64,000 bases of DNA from Corynebacterium sp. TAE3-ERU12. GTDB taxonomy: Bacteria > Actinomycetota > Actinomycetes > Mycobacteriales > Mycobacteriaceae. The stretch is taken from contig NZ_JAHUTM010000001.1 in the NCBI RefSeq assembly GCF_019209905.1, positions 1,116,001 through 1,180,000 on the forward strand, read 5' to 3'. The translations under genes and the position numbers were made by a program. This document shows, one piece after another, positions 28,756 to 39,116 of this stretch; within the stretch, counting starts at the first letter, position 1, and each line of letters starts with the position of its first letter. The notes beneath the pieces are model-generated. The model was given only the letters and a program-made list of their open reading frames with translations. It was not told where the DNA came from and did no database searches.

Positions 28756-29221
28756 CGGTGTCCTCATTCGGGGCATCGTCGGTGGGCATATCAATCACAA
28801 TCGAGTCATCAGCATCCGCGTCGCCGTCAGCGTCGGAAAGCGGCTGCTCTGCCGCAGGCAACGCCCCCAGCGAACCACCAGCTAGTTGGTTCTGCTGCGC
28901 CGCCGCCCACCGCGCGGCCTCAGCACGAGCCGCAGCTGGTTTATACACCCTGGGCGCACGCCGGTCGGCTGGCTCACCAACACCATTGGCAATCACCACG
29001 GCAATCCACGGCATCGGCACACTCACAACCGTCAACACCGCAGCCAACCAGGGCAGGTCCCACCACATAATCGCCGCACCAGCTAAAAGCAGCAGCGGAA
29101 TACGCGATAGCTGCAGCAACGTGTAGGTATGGCGACGTTGATTGTAATTTCGTTGCGGCGAAGTGCGCGCGTCAGTAATGAGCGCCGTGTCCCTCCGATT
29201 CTTCCGCCGCAGTCGAGCCAT
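28724..29221 (-). CDS. DUF3099 family membrane protein
   Basis: A 165-aa protein of unknown function. It starts with a basic stretch (ARLRRKNRRD), continues with the family segment ALITDARTSPQRNYNQR, and has two transmembrane helices (IPLLLLAGAAIMWWD; LAAVLTVVSVPMPWIAVVIA). The C-terminal 60 residues are Ala-rich then strongly acidic (DADGDADADDSIVID). ATG 29221 is used since residues upstream look non-coding. Its end overlaps the methyltransferase start by 32 bp. Confidence 0.82.
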   Translation of the reverse strand: MARLRRKNRRDTALITDARTSPQRNYNQRRHTYTLLQLSRIPLLLLAGAAIMWWDLPWLAAVLTVVSVPMPWIAVVIANGVGEPADRRAPRVYKPAAARAEAARWAAAQQNQLAGGSLGALPAAEQPLSDADGDADADDSIVIDMPTDDAPNEDTDDSTDDGKTE

Positions 29222-29340
29222 GCCTTTGACGGTACTCGCCGCCGCGACACCGCGAACCATTAGCGGGCTAATGCCAAGCACACCAGCCCAGGGGAGGGGT
29301 CGATCTGACTGTGCGCGGCCGATGCGGCACAATCGCATTC

Positions 29341-29589
29341 GTGACCACCCCGCTGAAAACCACCAAAACCATCGAACGTCCCGACGTTGACACGTCGAAC
29401 ACCACCGACGATGACACCCCAAAGTTCTTCCACTACGTCAAGAAGAACAGCATCGTCGAATCGGCGGTCAGCGGCAGTTATGTAGTAGCCCTGTGCGGTG
29501 AGACCTTCCCAGTGAAGAAGTCCGCCAAACCGGGCTCTCCGGTATGCCCGGACTGCGAACGGATCTACCAAAGCCTCCGTCGTAAATAA
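29341..29589 (+). CDS. DUF3039 family zinc-ribbon-like protein
   Basis: An 82-aa actinobacterial protein of unknown role. The core reads HYVKKNSIVESAVSGSYVVA followed by LCGETF, and later PVCPDCERIYQ; the one His and three Cys look like a metal site. The GTG start at 29341 has no Shine-Dalgarno but lies 7 nt after CACAAT (29328-29333), with CTGACT (29305-29310) 17 bp further up, so it is very likely leaderless. The helicase gene begins 2 nt after its stop, so both should be in one operon. The partner suggests a nucleic-acid role, which is inference. Confidence 0.87.
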   Translation: MTTPLKTTKTIERPDVDTSNTTDDDTPKFFHYVKKNSIVESAVSGSYVVALCGETFPVKKSAKPGSPVCPDCERIYQSLRRK

Positions 29590-29591
29590 GC

Positions 29592-31352
29592 GTGAGCGGA
29601 CTGCGGCAATGGCAGCACGAAGCCCTCGAGGCTTACCGGGCTGCCCAACCGACTGACTACCTCGCGGTCGCGACCCCAGGGGCCGGCAAAACCACCTTCG
29701 CCCTGCGCCTAGCAGCCGAATTGCTTGCCGACCGGCAGGTCGACCGCGTGTTTGTGGTGGTGCCCACTGAGCACCTGAAAAAGCAGTGGTCTCAGGCTGC
29801 CGCGCGCGTGGGCATCCAATTAGACCCAGATTTCACCAACTCCCGCGGCGTGCTCAACCCCGCTTTCCACGGCATTGCGGTTACCTATGCCCAGGTCGCG
29901 GTGGCGCCCTATAAGCACCAGACTCTCGCGGAGAGCCGCCGCACCTTGGTGATCCTCGATGAGGTGCACCACGGTGGTGACGCCAAAAGCTGGGGTGAGG
30001 GCATCGAAATTGCTTATAGCGACGTCACCCGACGGCTGTGCTTGACGGGTACCCCGTTTCGGTCCGACGACGCTGCCATCCCCTTTGTGCGCTATGTCGA
30101 AGATGCTGAAGGAAACCGCACCTCCGCCGCCGATTACACCTACGGCTACCGCGAGGCGCTTGCCGACGGCATCGTCCGGCCAGTGGTGTTTTTGGCTTAT
30201 TCCGGTGAAGCCCGCTGGCGTGACTCCGCCGGCGAGGAATTCGCCGCCCGGATCGGTGATATCGCCACCCCGGAACAAACCACCCGGGCCTGGCGGACCG
30301 CCTTGGACCCGAAAGGCGACTGGATTCCCTCGGTGTTGCGTGCGGCCCACACCCGTCTGCAACAGACTCGGCGGGATGTGCCCGATGCTGGCGGCCTTGT
30401 GATCGCTACCGACGCGGCCTCGGCACGCGCCTATAAGCGCATTCTGGAGTCCCTGTCGTCGACACCGGTGGCGCTAGTGCTGTCCGACGAGGAGGGCAGC
30501 TCCCAACGCATCGCTGATTTCAGTGCCTCTACCGATGAATGGATGGTGGCGGTGCGGATGGTCTCCGAGGGGGTGGACGTGCCGCGGCTTGCCGTTGGCG
30601 TCTACGCCACTAGTGCTTCGACACCATTGTTTTTCGCGCAGGCGGTTGGTCGTTTCGTGCGTTCGCGGCGCCCCGGGGAGACCGCTTCGGTATTCCTGCC
30701 CTCAGTTCCGGTGCTGCTGGATCTTGCCAGTGAGATGGAAGCCCAACGCACGCATGTGCTTGGCAAACCCGACCGGCCCAATGAAGGCTGGGATGACGAT
30801 CTGGTCGCAGAGGCCAATCGGCAACGCGATGAACCCGATGAACTGCCGCCCTATGAGTCTCTCGGGGCCGACGCTGAGCTGGATTACCTCATCTATGACG
30901 GGTCGTCCTATGGCACGGCGACGCTGGCTGGGTCAGCGGAGGAAGCCGATTACTTGGGCCTGCCGGGTCTGCTCAACGCGGATCAGATGAAGGTCTTGTT
31001 GCAAAAGCGGCAGGAGCAGCAGCTCAATGCCCGCGAAGAAGCATCTGCGCAGCCACGGGTGGGGCGCACCTCAGGCGATACCGACAGTGCTGCTCCAGTG
31101 GTGCCGCCGCCGGTGGGAACGAGGTTTAGTCAACCCAGTCAGGGCGGGTCATCGACGTTCGGTGCGATGAGTGAGGAAATGCCGCGGCTGCGCAAAGAGC
31201 TCAACACGCTTGTGGCAATGACTGCTGCACGCACTGGGCGGCCACATGGCCAGATCCATAATGAGGTGCGCCAACGCTGCGGTGGGCCGCCGACCGCGCT
31301 GTGTTCGGTGGACCAACTCCGGCAACGGATCAGCTTTTTGCGCAAGGGCTAG
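29592..31352 (+). CDS. Superfamily 2 DEAD/DEAH helicase
   Basis: A 586-aa ATPase/helicase with Walker A VATPGAGKTTFA, DEVHH box LVILDEVHHGGD, motif III CLTGTPFRSDD and motif VI FFAQAVGRFVRSRRPGE. Such compact XPB/RecG-like helicases are widespread in actinobacteria; the cellular role is not known to me. The C-terminal 150 residues include a Gln-rich, disordered linker and a small helical domain (RKELNTLVAMTAARTGRPHG then VRQRCGGPPTALCS) that resembles a substrate-contacting add-on. GTG 29592 follows the DUF3039 stop at once. A short hairpin terminator lies just after the stop. Confidence 0.85.
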   Translation: MSGLRQWQHEALEAYRAAQPTDYLAVATPGAGKTTFALRLAAELLADRQVDRVFVVVPTEHLKKQWSQAAARVGIQLDPDFTNSRGVLNPAFHGIAVTYAQVAVAPYKHQTLAESRRTLVILDEVHHGGDAKSWGEGIEIAYSDVTRRLCLTGTPFRSDDAAIPFVRYVEDAEGNRTSAADYTYGYREALADGIVRPVVFLAYSGEARWRDSAGEEFAARIGDIATPEQTTRAWRTALDPKGDWIPSVLRAAHTRLQQTRRDVPDAGGLVIATDAASARAYKRILESLSSTPVALVLSDEEGSSQRIADFSASTDEWMVAVRMVSEGVDVPRLAVGVYATSASTPLFFAQAVGRFVRSRRPGETASVFLPSVPVLLDLASEMEAQRTHVLGKPDRPNEGWDDDLVAEANRQRDEPDELPPYESLGADAELDYLIYDGSSYGTATLAGSAEEADYLGLPGLLNADQMKVLLQKRQEQQLNAREEASAQPRVGRTSGDTDSAAPVVPPPVGTRFSQPSQGGSSTFGAMSEEMPRLRKELNTLVAMTAARTGRPHGQIHNEVRQRCGGPPTALCSVDQLRQRISFLRKG

Positions 31353-31355
31353 GCG

Positions 31356-31379
31356 GCGGTCAAAACCGCTGAGCTTTTT
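31356..31379 (+). terminator. Short terminator after the helicase gene
   Basis: GCGGT (31356-31360), loop CAAA, ACCGC (31365-31369), then TGAGCTTTTT. The stem is short but the T-run is good. Confidence 0.5.
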
Positions 31380-31393
31380 AGGGCATCGGTAAC

Positions 31394-31475
31394 ACTTTTC
31401 CCTTTGGAAAATGCGATAATTGGTGAGGTATGCGTTAGACGCGGCATAGCGAGACACCCACAGGATGACGCTATG
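31394..31475 (+). promoter_or_regulatory. Leader region of the DASS transporter gene with two inverted repeats
   Basis: TTTTCC and GGAAAA form a near-palindrome at about 31396-31410, just ahead of a possible -10 (GATAAT near 31414). Further down CATAGCG (31445-31451) and CGCTATG (31469-31475) form a second inverted repeat with a 17-nt gap. Either could be an operator; the second could also fold in the 5' leader. No regulator gene lies nearby. Confidence 0.4.
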
Positions 31476-31566
31476 TCGATGTAATAAAATGTAATCAGTC
31501 AACTGGAGCGTACGGCGCCCTAGTTGCCTCCAGCCCATAACATCATCTGGACGGGGTACTCAAGCT

Positions 31567-33144
31567 ATGTCAGTACAGACTTCCTCCCGGAACGGCCAGC
31601 ACTTATCTGAGGGCCAGAAGGATCGAGGTCGCGCCCCGCGCGCACTCTTCCGCGAACGCAGTGGTCTTATCATCGGCGTCGTTTTGGCGTTTGTCGTCTA
31701 TTACGTCATGCCGAGCGACTTGTCGTATCAACTGCGCGCCACCGCCGCTGCAACAGTGTTGATCGCCGTCTGGTGGATGTCGGAAGCCATCCCGATCGCC
31801 GCCACCGCCCTGGTACCCCTGGTCCTTTTCCCAGCTCTTGGCCTATCCGATATCGGGGATTTCTCGGGTTCGTACACCAACCCGACGATCTTCTTGTTCA
31901 TGGGCGGCTTCATGCTGGCGCTGGCTATGCAGCGATGGAACCTGCATAAGCGCATCGCACTGTGGGTACTGAGCTTCATGGCAAGCTCCTCGCAGATGCT
32001 CATCTTGGGCTTCATGCTCGCCACCGGCTTTTTGTCGATGTGGGTATCGAATACTGCCACCGCCGTGATGATGCTGCCCATCGGTGTCTCCGTGCTCGCT
32101 AAGGTCGTCGATATTGTGCGCGAAGGCAAGAAGCATGACAGCTCCTCCACGACGGATAGTGCCGCCCAGGACATCGCCGAAGACGCCGAAGAGGACAGCG
32201 CCCCGAACTCCAATTTCGGTATCGCCCTGATGCTGGGTATCGCTTATTCGGCCTCCATCGGTTCGCTGGGCACCATCATTGGTACCCCGCCCAATGCGAT
32301 GCTTGTCGCCTATATGTCAGAAAACCACGACCTGGAAATCGGGTTCGGGCGCTGGATGCTCGTGGGTGTTCCGGTGGCTATGGTGCTGATGCTGGTGGCG
32401 TGGGTGCTGCTGACCTTCGTGTTCTACAAGCCCGAGATCAACAAGATGCCGGGCGGTCGAGAAATGATGAAGGCGCAGCTGAAAGACCTCGGCCCGATGT
32501 CCACTGGTGAAAAGCGCGTGCTGATCGCCTTCATCGCCGCAGCCCTGGCCTGGGTCTTTGTTCCGGTGCTGTGGAAGGAAACCTTATTCTCCGACGCGGT
32601 CATCGCCATGACCGTCGGTATTGCACTGTTTATTATTCCTGGCGGCCGCAGCGGCGTGAAGCTGCTGACCTGGCGCAATATGAACGAACTGCCGTGGGGT
32701 GTGCTGCTGCTCTTCGGTGGCGGCCTGGCGCTTTCCACCCAGTTCACCAAGTCTGGCCTATCGGAGTGGATCGGTGAGCAGATGGAGGGCCTCGGCGGCC
32801 TGCCGGTGCTGTTCATCATCGGCGGTATGGTGCTGGTGGTTCTTCTGCTGACCGAGTTCACCTCCAATACCGCTACTGCCGCGACCTTCCTGCCTATCGT
32901 CGGCGGTATCGCCCTCACCCTCGGGGTGGACCCGATGGTCTTCTGCGTGCCCGTCGCCTTGGCTGCTACCTCCGCCTTCGTGATGCCGGTTGCTACCCCG
33001 CCGAACGCTATTGCCTACGGCTCGGGCTACGTGACCATGCAGAGCATGATCAAGGTGGGTATGTGGCTCAACCTCATCGCGATGGTTCTTATCTCCATCA
33101 CCTCGGTGACTCTGCTGGGTTGGGTTTTCAACCTGGTCTACTAA
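31567..33144 (+). CDS. DASS-family (SLC13) sodium/dicarboxylate symporter
   Basis: A 525-aa inner-membrane carrier with two inverted-repeat halves. Each half holds the signature Ser-Asn-Thr motif: WVSNTATAVMMLPIG in the first and FTSNTATAATFLPIV in the second; these form the Na+ and carboxylate site. Other family marks are WWMSEAIPIAATAL, GTPPNAML and a matching ATPPNAIAYGSG. A charged cytoplasmic loop (about residues 185-215) is acidic and Ser-rich. Likely substrates are succinate, fumarate or malate, as for corynebacterial SdcS/DccT; sulfate or phosphate cannot be excluded. It is transcribed alone between two terminators. Confidence 0.9.
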   Translation: MSVQTSSRNGQHLSEGQKDRGRAPRALFRERSGLIIGVVLAFVVYYVMPSDLSYQLRATAAATVLIAVWWMSEAIPIAATALVPLVLFPALGLSDIGDFSGSYTNPTIFLFMGGFMLALAMQRWNLHKRIALWVLSFMASSSQMLILGFMLATGFLSMWVSNTATAVMMLPIGVSVLAKVVDIVREGKKHDSSSTTDSAAQDIAEDAEEDSAPNSNFGIALMLGIAYSASIGSLGTIIGTPPNAMLVAYMSENHDLEIGFGRWMLVGVPVAMVLMLVAWVLLTFVFYKPEINKMPGGREMMKAQLKDLGPMSTGEKRVLIAFIAAALAWVFVPVLWKETLFSDAVIAMTVGIALFIIPGGRSGVKLLTWRNMNELPWGVLLLFGGGLALSTQFTKSGLSEWIGEQMEGLGGLPVLFIIGGMVLVVLLLTEFTSNTATAATFLPIVGGIALTLGVDPMVFCVPVALAATSAFVMPVATPPNAIAYGSGYVTMQSMIKVGMWLNLIAMVLISITSVTLLGWVFNLVY

Positions 33145-33160
33145 GACCTGCACACCAACA

Positions 33161-33210
33161 AAAAACCGAGCCTGTGCCCCGCATTTGCGGGCAAGCACAG
33201 GCTCGGTTTT
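33161..33210. terminator. Bidirectional terminator between the DASS gene and sigA
   Basis: AAAACCGAGCCTGTGC at about 33163-33178 pairs with GCACAGGCTCGGTTTT at 33195-33210, with an inner CCCGC/GCGGG pair. A-tract on the left and T-tract on the right allow use from both strands. Confidence 0.88.
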
Positions 33211-33241
33211 CGTATGCCGGATAGGCAAGCAGGAAGCGTGT

Positions 33242-34804
<1,563 letters not shown>

Positions 34805-35106
34805 GAATGCCCTTTCACAATAAGATGTCGTGTGTACGGCCGCGCCCACCATAGTCGGGGCACGAACCCTCACCTGACAGTGCATGCCAGGTGCGACCGC
34901 CCCGTGGTGCAATGCCACAAGCACGGCCGTATATTGCCGATAAATAGCGCCACGGCGGCCGACGAAAGGTATCGCCGAAACGTGTCGGTGCTAGGTCCAC
35001 AACAGTGGAAGAGCCAGCCGACCGTGAATCAACTCACCATTGTAACGAACCAACCGCCGCAGGCGGTTATCCGGTAGCGGCGCCGCGCGCGTCGAGGCAA
35101 CCAGAA
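34805..35106. other. sigA upstream region (302 bp, no gene)
   Basis: This gap holds the sigA leader and presumably its promoter; TATGGT near 34848-34853 (minus strand) is the best -10-like box, without a clear -35. An inverted repeat CACCTG/CAGGTG lies near 34870-34893. AACCGCC (35052-35058) and GGCGGTT (35062-35068) form a tight hairpin that can end ppgK. I see no supported ORF or RNA gene. Confidence 0.5.
35052..35068 (-). terminator. Hairpin after ppgK
   Basis: A 7-bp perfect stem with a 3-nt loop, 39 nt beyond the ppgK stop on the minus strand. The downstream sequence is GGTTCGTT, only partly U-rich. Confidence 0.45.
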
Positions 35107-35862
35107 TCAGGGGCGCAGACCCTGCTGAACCGCCATTGCCGCACCGACAATACCGGCCTGATTCTGCAGCTTAGCGGGCACAACTGGGGTGCGAGTCTCC
35201 AGCAATGGGACCCACTTTTCGTGCTTCCGGCTAATACCGCCGCCCACGATAAATAGAGTCGGCCACAGCAGGTCCTCATAGGTGTTAAGCACCTTCGAGA
35301 CCTTCTTGGTCCACTTCTTATACGACATTTCCTTGCGCTCGCGCACTGCCGCGGAGGCGATATGCTCGGCTTCCTTACCGTCGACCTCCAGGTGGCCGAA
35401 CTCGGTATTGGGGAACAGCTTGCCGTCGTGCAGTAGTGCCGAGCCGATACCGGTGCCGAAGGTCAAAAGCACCACCGAGCCTTTTTTGGCTCGCTCATCA
35501 CCGTAGGCAGCCTCAGCCATACCGGCCGCATCAGCGTCGTTAAGCACGTGCACATCGCGGCCAGGCAGGTGCCGGGCGAAAAGCTCCGCGCAATCAAGGT
35601 TGACCCAGCTTTTATCGATATTGGCGGCCAACAGTGCGGTCTGATTACGCACCACCGAGGGCAACGTCACCCCGATGGGCCCCTCCCAGCCGGCGATCTC
35701 GACGATTTCGGCGATGGTGGCAGCCACAGCATCAGGGGTGGCTGGCTGTGGGGTCTTGATTTTGATGCGGTCCCCAACGAGGGTGCCGTTATCTAAATCG
35801 ACCACACCGCCTTTAATGCCCGAGCCGCCGACGTCAATGCCGAATCCATGGTTGTCACTCAT
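35107..35862 (-). CDS. ppgK: Polyphosphate glucokinase
   Basis: PpgK phosphorylates glucose using polyphosphate or ATP. The 251-aa ROK-family protein has phosphate loop [16 protein letters not shown], the sugar-binding [12 protein letters not shown] and [13 protein letters not shown], and the family Glu/His segment [11 protein letters not shown]. The actinobacterial polyP type is recognised by [16 protein letters not shown] 35862 follows TACAAT (35870-35875) by 7 nt without Shine-Dalgarno, so a leaderless mRNA is likely. It is divergent from suhB, an arrangement shared with C. glutamicum and M. tuberculosis next to sigA. Confidence 0.94.
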   Translation of the reverse strand: MSDNHGFGIDVGGSGIKGGVVDLDNGTLVGDRIKIKTPQPATPDAVAATIAEIVEIAGWEGPIGVTLPSVVRNQTALLAANIDKSWVNLDCAELFARHLPGRDVHVLNDADAAGMAEAAYGDERAKKGSVVLLTFGTGIGSALLHDGKLFPNTEFGHLEVDGKEAEHIASAAVRERKEMSYKKWTKKVSKVLNTYEDLLWPTLFIVGGGISRKHEKWVPLLETRTPVVPAKLQNQAGIVGAAMAVQQGLRP

Positions 35863-35896
35863 GGCGTCAATTGTACGGCCGGGGCACAATAGCGCC

Positions 35897-36790
35897 ATGG
35901 CGGAACACACATCAGATTGCCCTGTTGAGCCCTCCTTTACGGAATTGCGGGAGCTTGCGCGCACTATTGCCGCCGCAGCCGCAGATCTGGTGCGGCGGCG
36001 CCGGGCTGAACTTATTGCCGGCTCCGGCGCAGGGCTTGTCGACGGCACGGAGACGAAGTCCAGTTCGGTCGACCCGGTCACGGTCGTCGATAAGGAATCT
36101 GAGCAGCATATTCGTGACCTCATCGCCGCCTTGCGCCCAGCTGACGCGGTGTTTGGTGAGGAACAGGGTGGACAGGCCCGCCCTGGGGGAGATGATCAGC
36201 AGGTGCGGTGGGTGGTTGACCCCATTGATGGCACCGTGAATTTCCTCTACGGGCTACCAGCGTTTTCTGTGTCCATTGCGGCAACAATTGGTGGCACAGC
36301 TGTGGCCGGGGCGGTCGCCGATATTGCCCACCAGCGTGTGTTCCATGCCGCCCGCGGCGCCGGTGCGGCAGTCACGCTTGCCGACGGGCGAACCGTATCG
36401 CTGCAGGCCAACCAACCTGCCGACTTGAGCCAGGCATTATTGGGCACCGGGTTTAGTTATGACGCGCATAATCGCGCCCAACAGGGACGGTGGATTGCTG
36501 AGCTATTGCCGCAGGTCCGCGATATTCGTCGGATGGGCTCGGCTGCGTTGGATCTGTGTTTTCTTGCCGACGGTGGCCTCGACGTTTTCTATGAACACGC
36601 CCTGAATGAATGGGACTACGCCGCCGGGGCTGTGATTGCCGAAGAAGCCGGGGTTCAGGTGTGCCTGCCGGATGGGGAGGGCGCCCCGCTGTTGGCAGCA
36701 GCCCCGTCGGTGGCTGAAGAGTTTTTCGCCGCTGTGCGCGAGGTCGGCGCGGACCGGCCGATTGGTGAGGGGCTAGCAGACCTCGTGTGA
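35897..36790 (+). CDS. suhB: Inositol monophosphatase family protein
   Basis: A Mg2+-dependent phosphatase (297 aa) that yields free inositol for phosphatidylinositol and mycothiol, or acts on related sugar phosphates. Metal motifs are intact: VFGEEQGG, WVVDPIDGTVNFLYG and, near the C-terminus, NEWDYAAGAVIAEEAG. ATG 35897 lies 6 nt after CACAAT (35885-35890), again leaderless in appearance. Its end overlaps the convergent cei gene by 18 bp. Substrate specificity cannot be read from the sequence. Confidence 0.9.
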   Translation: MAEHTSDCPVEPSFTELRELARTIAAAAADLVRRRRAELIAGSGAGLVDGTETKSSSVDPVTVVDKESEQHIRDLIAALRPADAVFGEEQGGQARPGGDDQQVRWVVDPIDGTVNFLYGLPAFSVSIAATIGGTAVAGAVADIAHQRVFHAARGAGAAVTLADGRTVSLQANQPADLSQALLGTGFSYDAHNRAQQGRWIAELLPQVRDIRRMGSAALDLCFLADGGLDVFYEHALNEWDYAAGAVIAEEAGVQVCLPDGEGAPLLAAAPSVAEEFFAAVREVGADRPIGEGLADLV

Positions 36791-37366
36791 GCCGCTGTCG
36801 ATATCCACAGTGGCGGGATCGGCGCCGTTATTGAGCTCATTGAGGGCGTTGGTCACCGAGGGGGCATCCTCGATTCCCGTATAGCCGCGCCCCAGGGCCA
36901 TGTCGACGGTGCCGTCGGTGCGGCCATCGTCGATAAGTTCAAAACACGGCACCAAAACGTGCAGAGTATGTGCCTTGGCAATCGAGTCTGGCCCGAAGCG
37001 CAGTTGGCCGTGACAGTTGAGGTCCTGCTCGGTAATCACCGGGTCATTGCCGGCCGCCCCTTCGGGATGTTGCATAAAACCCAGGGTGGATAATTTATCC
37101 GCGACCCGGGTGGCGTCACCGGCTTCACCATTGGCGTTGAGGACGCGAACCGGGATCTCATTGGGGCGGGCTACTGGTTCACCGAAAAGCTCAGTCGATG
37201 GCACCGTGCGCCCGACCTCAGCGCGACCACAGGCCACCGGGGCTGGGTCTGAGGTGCGGGTGGCCACTAAGACCCACGCGGCGAGCATGGCGGCAATAAG
37301 GACACCGAGAAGTATGTAATAGGGCAGCGGGTTATATCCCGGTACGCCTCTGGAGACCCGCTTCAT
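36773..37366 (-). CDS. cei: Envelope integrity protein Cei (LytR C-terminal domain, membrane anchored)
   Basis: A 197-aa protein with a short basic cytosolic tail, one transmembrane helix (YYILLGVLIAAMLAAWVLVA) and an extracytoplasmic domain of the LytR_C type (VRVLNANGEAGDATRVADKL). It has Cys residues in VACGR, LNCHG and LVPCFEL and a C-terminal Cys that could form disulfides. The M. tuberculosis counterpart in the same position (Rv2700, Cei) is needed for envelope integrity. ATG 37366 follows AAAGGG by 5 nt. Convergent with suhB, divergent from the DUF4193 gene. Confidence 0.85.
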   Translation of the reverse strand: MKRVSRGVPGYNPLPYYILLGVLIAAMLAAWVLVATRTSDPAPVACGRAEVGRTVPSTELFGEPVARPNEIPVRVLNANGEAGDATRVADKLSTLGFMQHPEGAAGNDPVITEQDLNCHGQLRFGPDSIAKAHTLHVLVPCFELIDDGRTDGTVDMALGRGYTGIEDAPSVTNALNELNNGADPATVDIDSGSHEVC

Positions 37367-37569
37367 CGGTGCCCTTTCGGTCGTGGTGGCAATGGTCGTG
37401 ACCGTTTCAGCATAGTGACTTTGCTTCCAGACCTGGCTGTAGACAGCTCGTCGACCCCAAAAGAGGGCCTTTGAGCAGCAAATATGACAAGCTTTCCGCG
37501 GTGACATAGTATCCGCGCAGACGCAACAACAGCGCCAAAGGTTGGACCCCTGTGGAGGAGGGCTTGCAG

Positions 37570-37863
37570 ATGGCAGTCGATTACGATTCCCCGCGCACGC
37601 AGAGCGAAGAAATGGAGACTGACTCGCTGGAAAAGCTTCAGGCTGCAGCTGCTGAAGCAGAGGTCGCCGATGATGACGATGGAGAAATCGTCGAACCCTT
37701 CGAGCCGAAGGAAGTAGACCTATCGGGTGAGGAACTGGAGATCTCCGTCGTGCCGCGGCGCGATGACGAGTTCACCTGCGGTTCCTGTTTCCTAGTGCAG
37801 CACGTCTCCATGATTGCGAAAGAACCCGAAGACGACCTCCCGTACTGTCGCGACTGCGTGTAG
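37570..37863 (+). CDS. DUF4193 family protein
   Basis: A 97-aa acidic actinobacterial protein of unknown function. The N-terminal half is Glu/Asp/Ala-rich. The C-terminal half has a four-Cys zinc-ribbon-like motif (EFTCGSCFLVQH ... LPYCRDCV). ATG 37570 is preferred to GTG 37552: the strong GGAGGAGGG lies 7 nt before it. Orthologues sit between cei and dut in related genomes. Ends at a classical terminator. Confidence 0.9.
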   Translation: MAVDYDSPRTQSEEMETDSLEKLQAAAAEAEVADDDDGEIVEPFEPKEVDLSGEELEISVVPRRDDEFTCGSCFLVQHVSMIAKEPEDDLPYCRDCV

Positions 37864-37881
37864 CAGCCCACCGCACGGGTA

Positions 37882-37926
37882 TGCCCGCCGATCCGGTACC
37901 GGGTCGGCGGGCATTGTCTTTTTTTT
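37882..37926 (+). terminator. Rho-independent terminator after the DUF4193 gene
   Basis: TGCCCGCCGA (37882-37891) pairs with TCGGCGGGCA (37904-37913), with an inner CCGG/CCGG stem, followed by TTGTC and eight T residues. Confidence 0.92.
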
Positions 37927-37965
37927 CAGCCGTGCGCGGTTGTTCAACCAGGCAGGCAGAAACTT

Positions 37966-38466
37966 TTAGGCGCTGGTGCGGTGCTTACCAAGGAACTCAT
38001 CAAGCAGCGTTTCTGCGTGGCGGGAAGACACCAACCAATACGGTGTGGGGTCATCCGGGTCATCGAGCACCAAAAGCACCATGTCCGGAACCCAGGAGTG
38101 GGTGACCAGGAACGCCGCGGGGTCCAGCTGGCGGCCCAGTGCGTTCTGCCGGGCGGATTCGGGAACCACCAGCGAACGGGCGACCACAGAAGCCGGCAAT
38201 ACAGCGTTGCCCGCGTAGAGCCAGCGCTCACCAGCACTGTCGACCTCGACGCGGACCAAGGTCTTCGACATCGTCACAAGCACCCAGATAGTCAGTGCGG
38301 TGAGAATGATGCCGCCCACAACAGTCCATATCGCTGGCCGGTTAAAGCCCACCTGGGCAGTACACACAGCGCAGGCAATGGCGCCTGCCACCCAGTACCA
38401 CCACGGCACGTAGAGACGTTCGCGATAGATCTGGCCGGGGTTGTCGGTGTTCGTCGACTTACTCAC
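37966..38466 (-). CDS. DUF3093 family membrane protein
   Basis: A 166-aa protein of unknown function. Two transmembrane helices come first (WYWVAGAIACAVCTAQVGF; IWTVVGGIILTALTIWVLVT), then a soluble strand-rich domain (TLVRVEVDSAGERWLYAGNA; VPDMVLLVLDDPDDPTPYWLVSSRH). This is the DUF3093 pattern and the gene sits opposite dut as in related genomes. Start is GTG 38466. It converges on the DUF4193 gene. Confidence 0.88.
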   Translation of the reverse strand: MSKSTNTDNPGQIYRERLYVPWWYWVAGAIACAVCTAQVGFNRPAIWTVVGGIILTALTIWVLVTMSKTLVRVEVDSAGERWLYAGNAVLPASVVARSLVVPESARQNALGRQLDPAAFLVTHSWVPDMVLLVLDDPDDPTPYWLVSSRHAETLLDEFLGKHRTSA

Positions 38467-38543
38467 ACCGATGAGTCTACCGGGTAGGCACTATCGCCTA
38501 CCGGCGCGTCACGCCCTGGCGGCAGGAAGTACTCTGCTGGGCT

Positions 38544-38999
38544 ATGAACTCGAATCCTGATCTCGGCGACCTCCAGATTAAGCGTCTTGACCGCGACCTG
38601 CCGCTACCGCAGCGTGCGCATCACGATGATGCTGGTATCGACCTGCGCAGTACCGACGACGTCCAACTAGCCCCCGGTGAGCGCACTCTGGTGGGCACCG
38701 GTATCGCCATCGCGTTGCCGCAGGGCACCGTGGGACTGATCCACCCGCGTTCGGGTTTCGCGGCCAAGCATGGCCTCTCCATCGTCAACACCCCGGGAAC
38801 TATCGACGCGGGCTACCGCGGTGAGATCAAGGTCTGTTTGATTAACCACGATCCGAATCAGCCGATTGTGATTGAACGCGGTGAGCGAATTGCGCAGCTG
38901 GTTATCCAGCGAGTTGAGCTGCCGAAGATTGTTGAGGTCGATGAACTTGTCGATACTGAGCGCGGCGCATCTGGTTATGGCTCCAGTGGGCGTGTCTAA
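38544..38999 (+). CDS. dut: dUTP diphosphatase
   Basis: Dut hydrolyses dUTP to dUMP, keeping uracil out of DNA. The 151-aa trimeric enzyme shows all five motifs: [44 protein letters not shown] and the flexible C-terminal [11 protein letters not shown]. Length and order of motifs are normal. It is followed by DUF3710 and DUF3159 genes, with a 117-bp gap. Confidence 0.97.
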   Translation: MNSNPDLGDLQIKRLDRDLPLPQRAHHDDAGIDLRSTDDVQLAPGERTLVGTGIAIALPQGTVGLIHPRSGFAAKHGLSIVNTPGTIDAGYRGEIKVCLINHDPNQPIVIERGERIAQLVIQRVELPKIVEVDELVDTERGASGYGSSGRV

Positions 39000-39116
39000 G
39001 CACCGGCGCTATGTCCAACCGGGCGCTACCCTGGACTACTAGGTGCGCCGCAAAGCGCGCAATAAACGACATACAGCTCGATAACCGACGCTATCTAGGT
39101 GAGGAGACCACGCACT

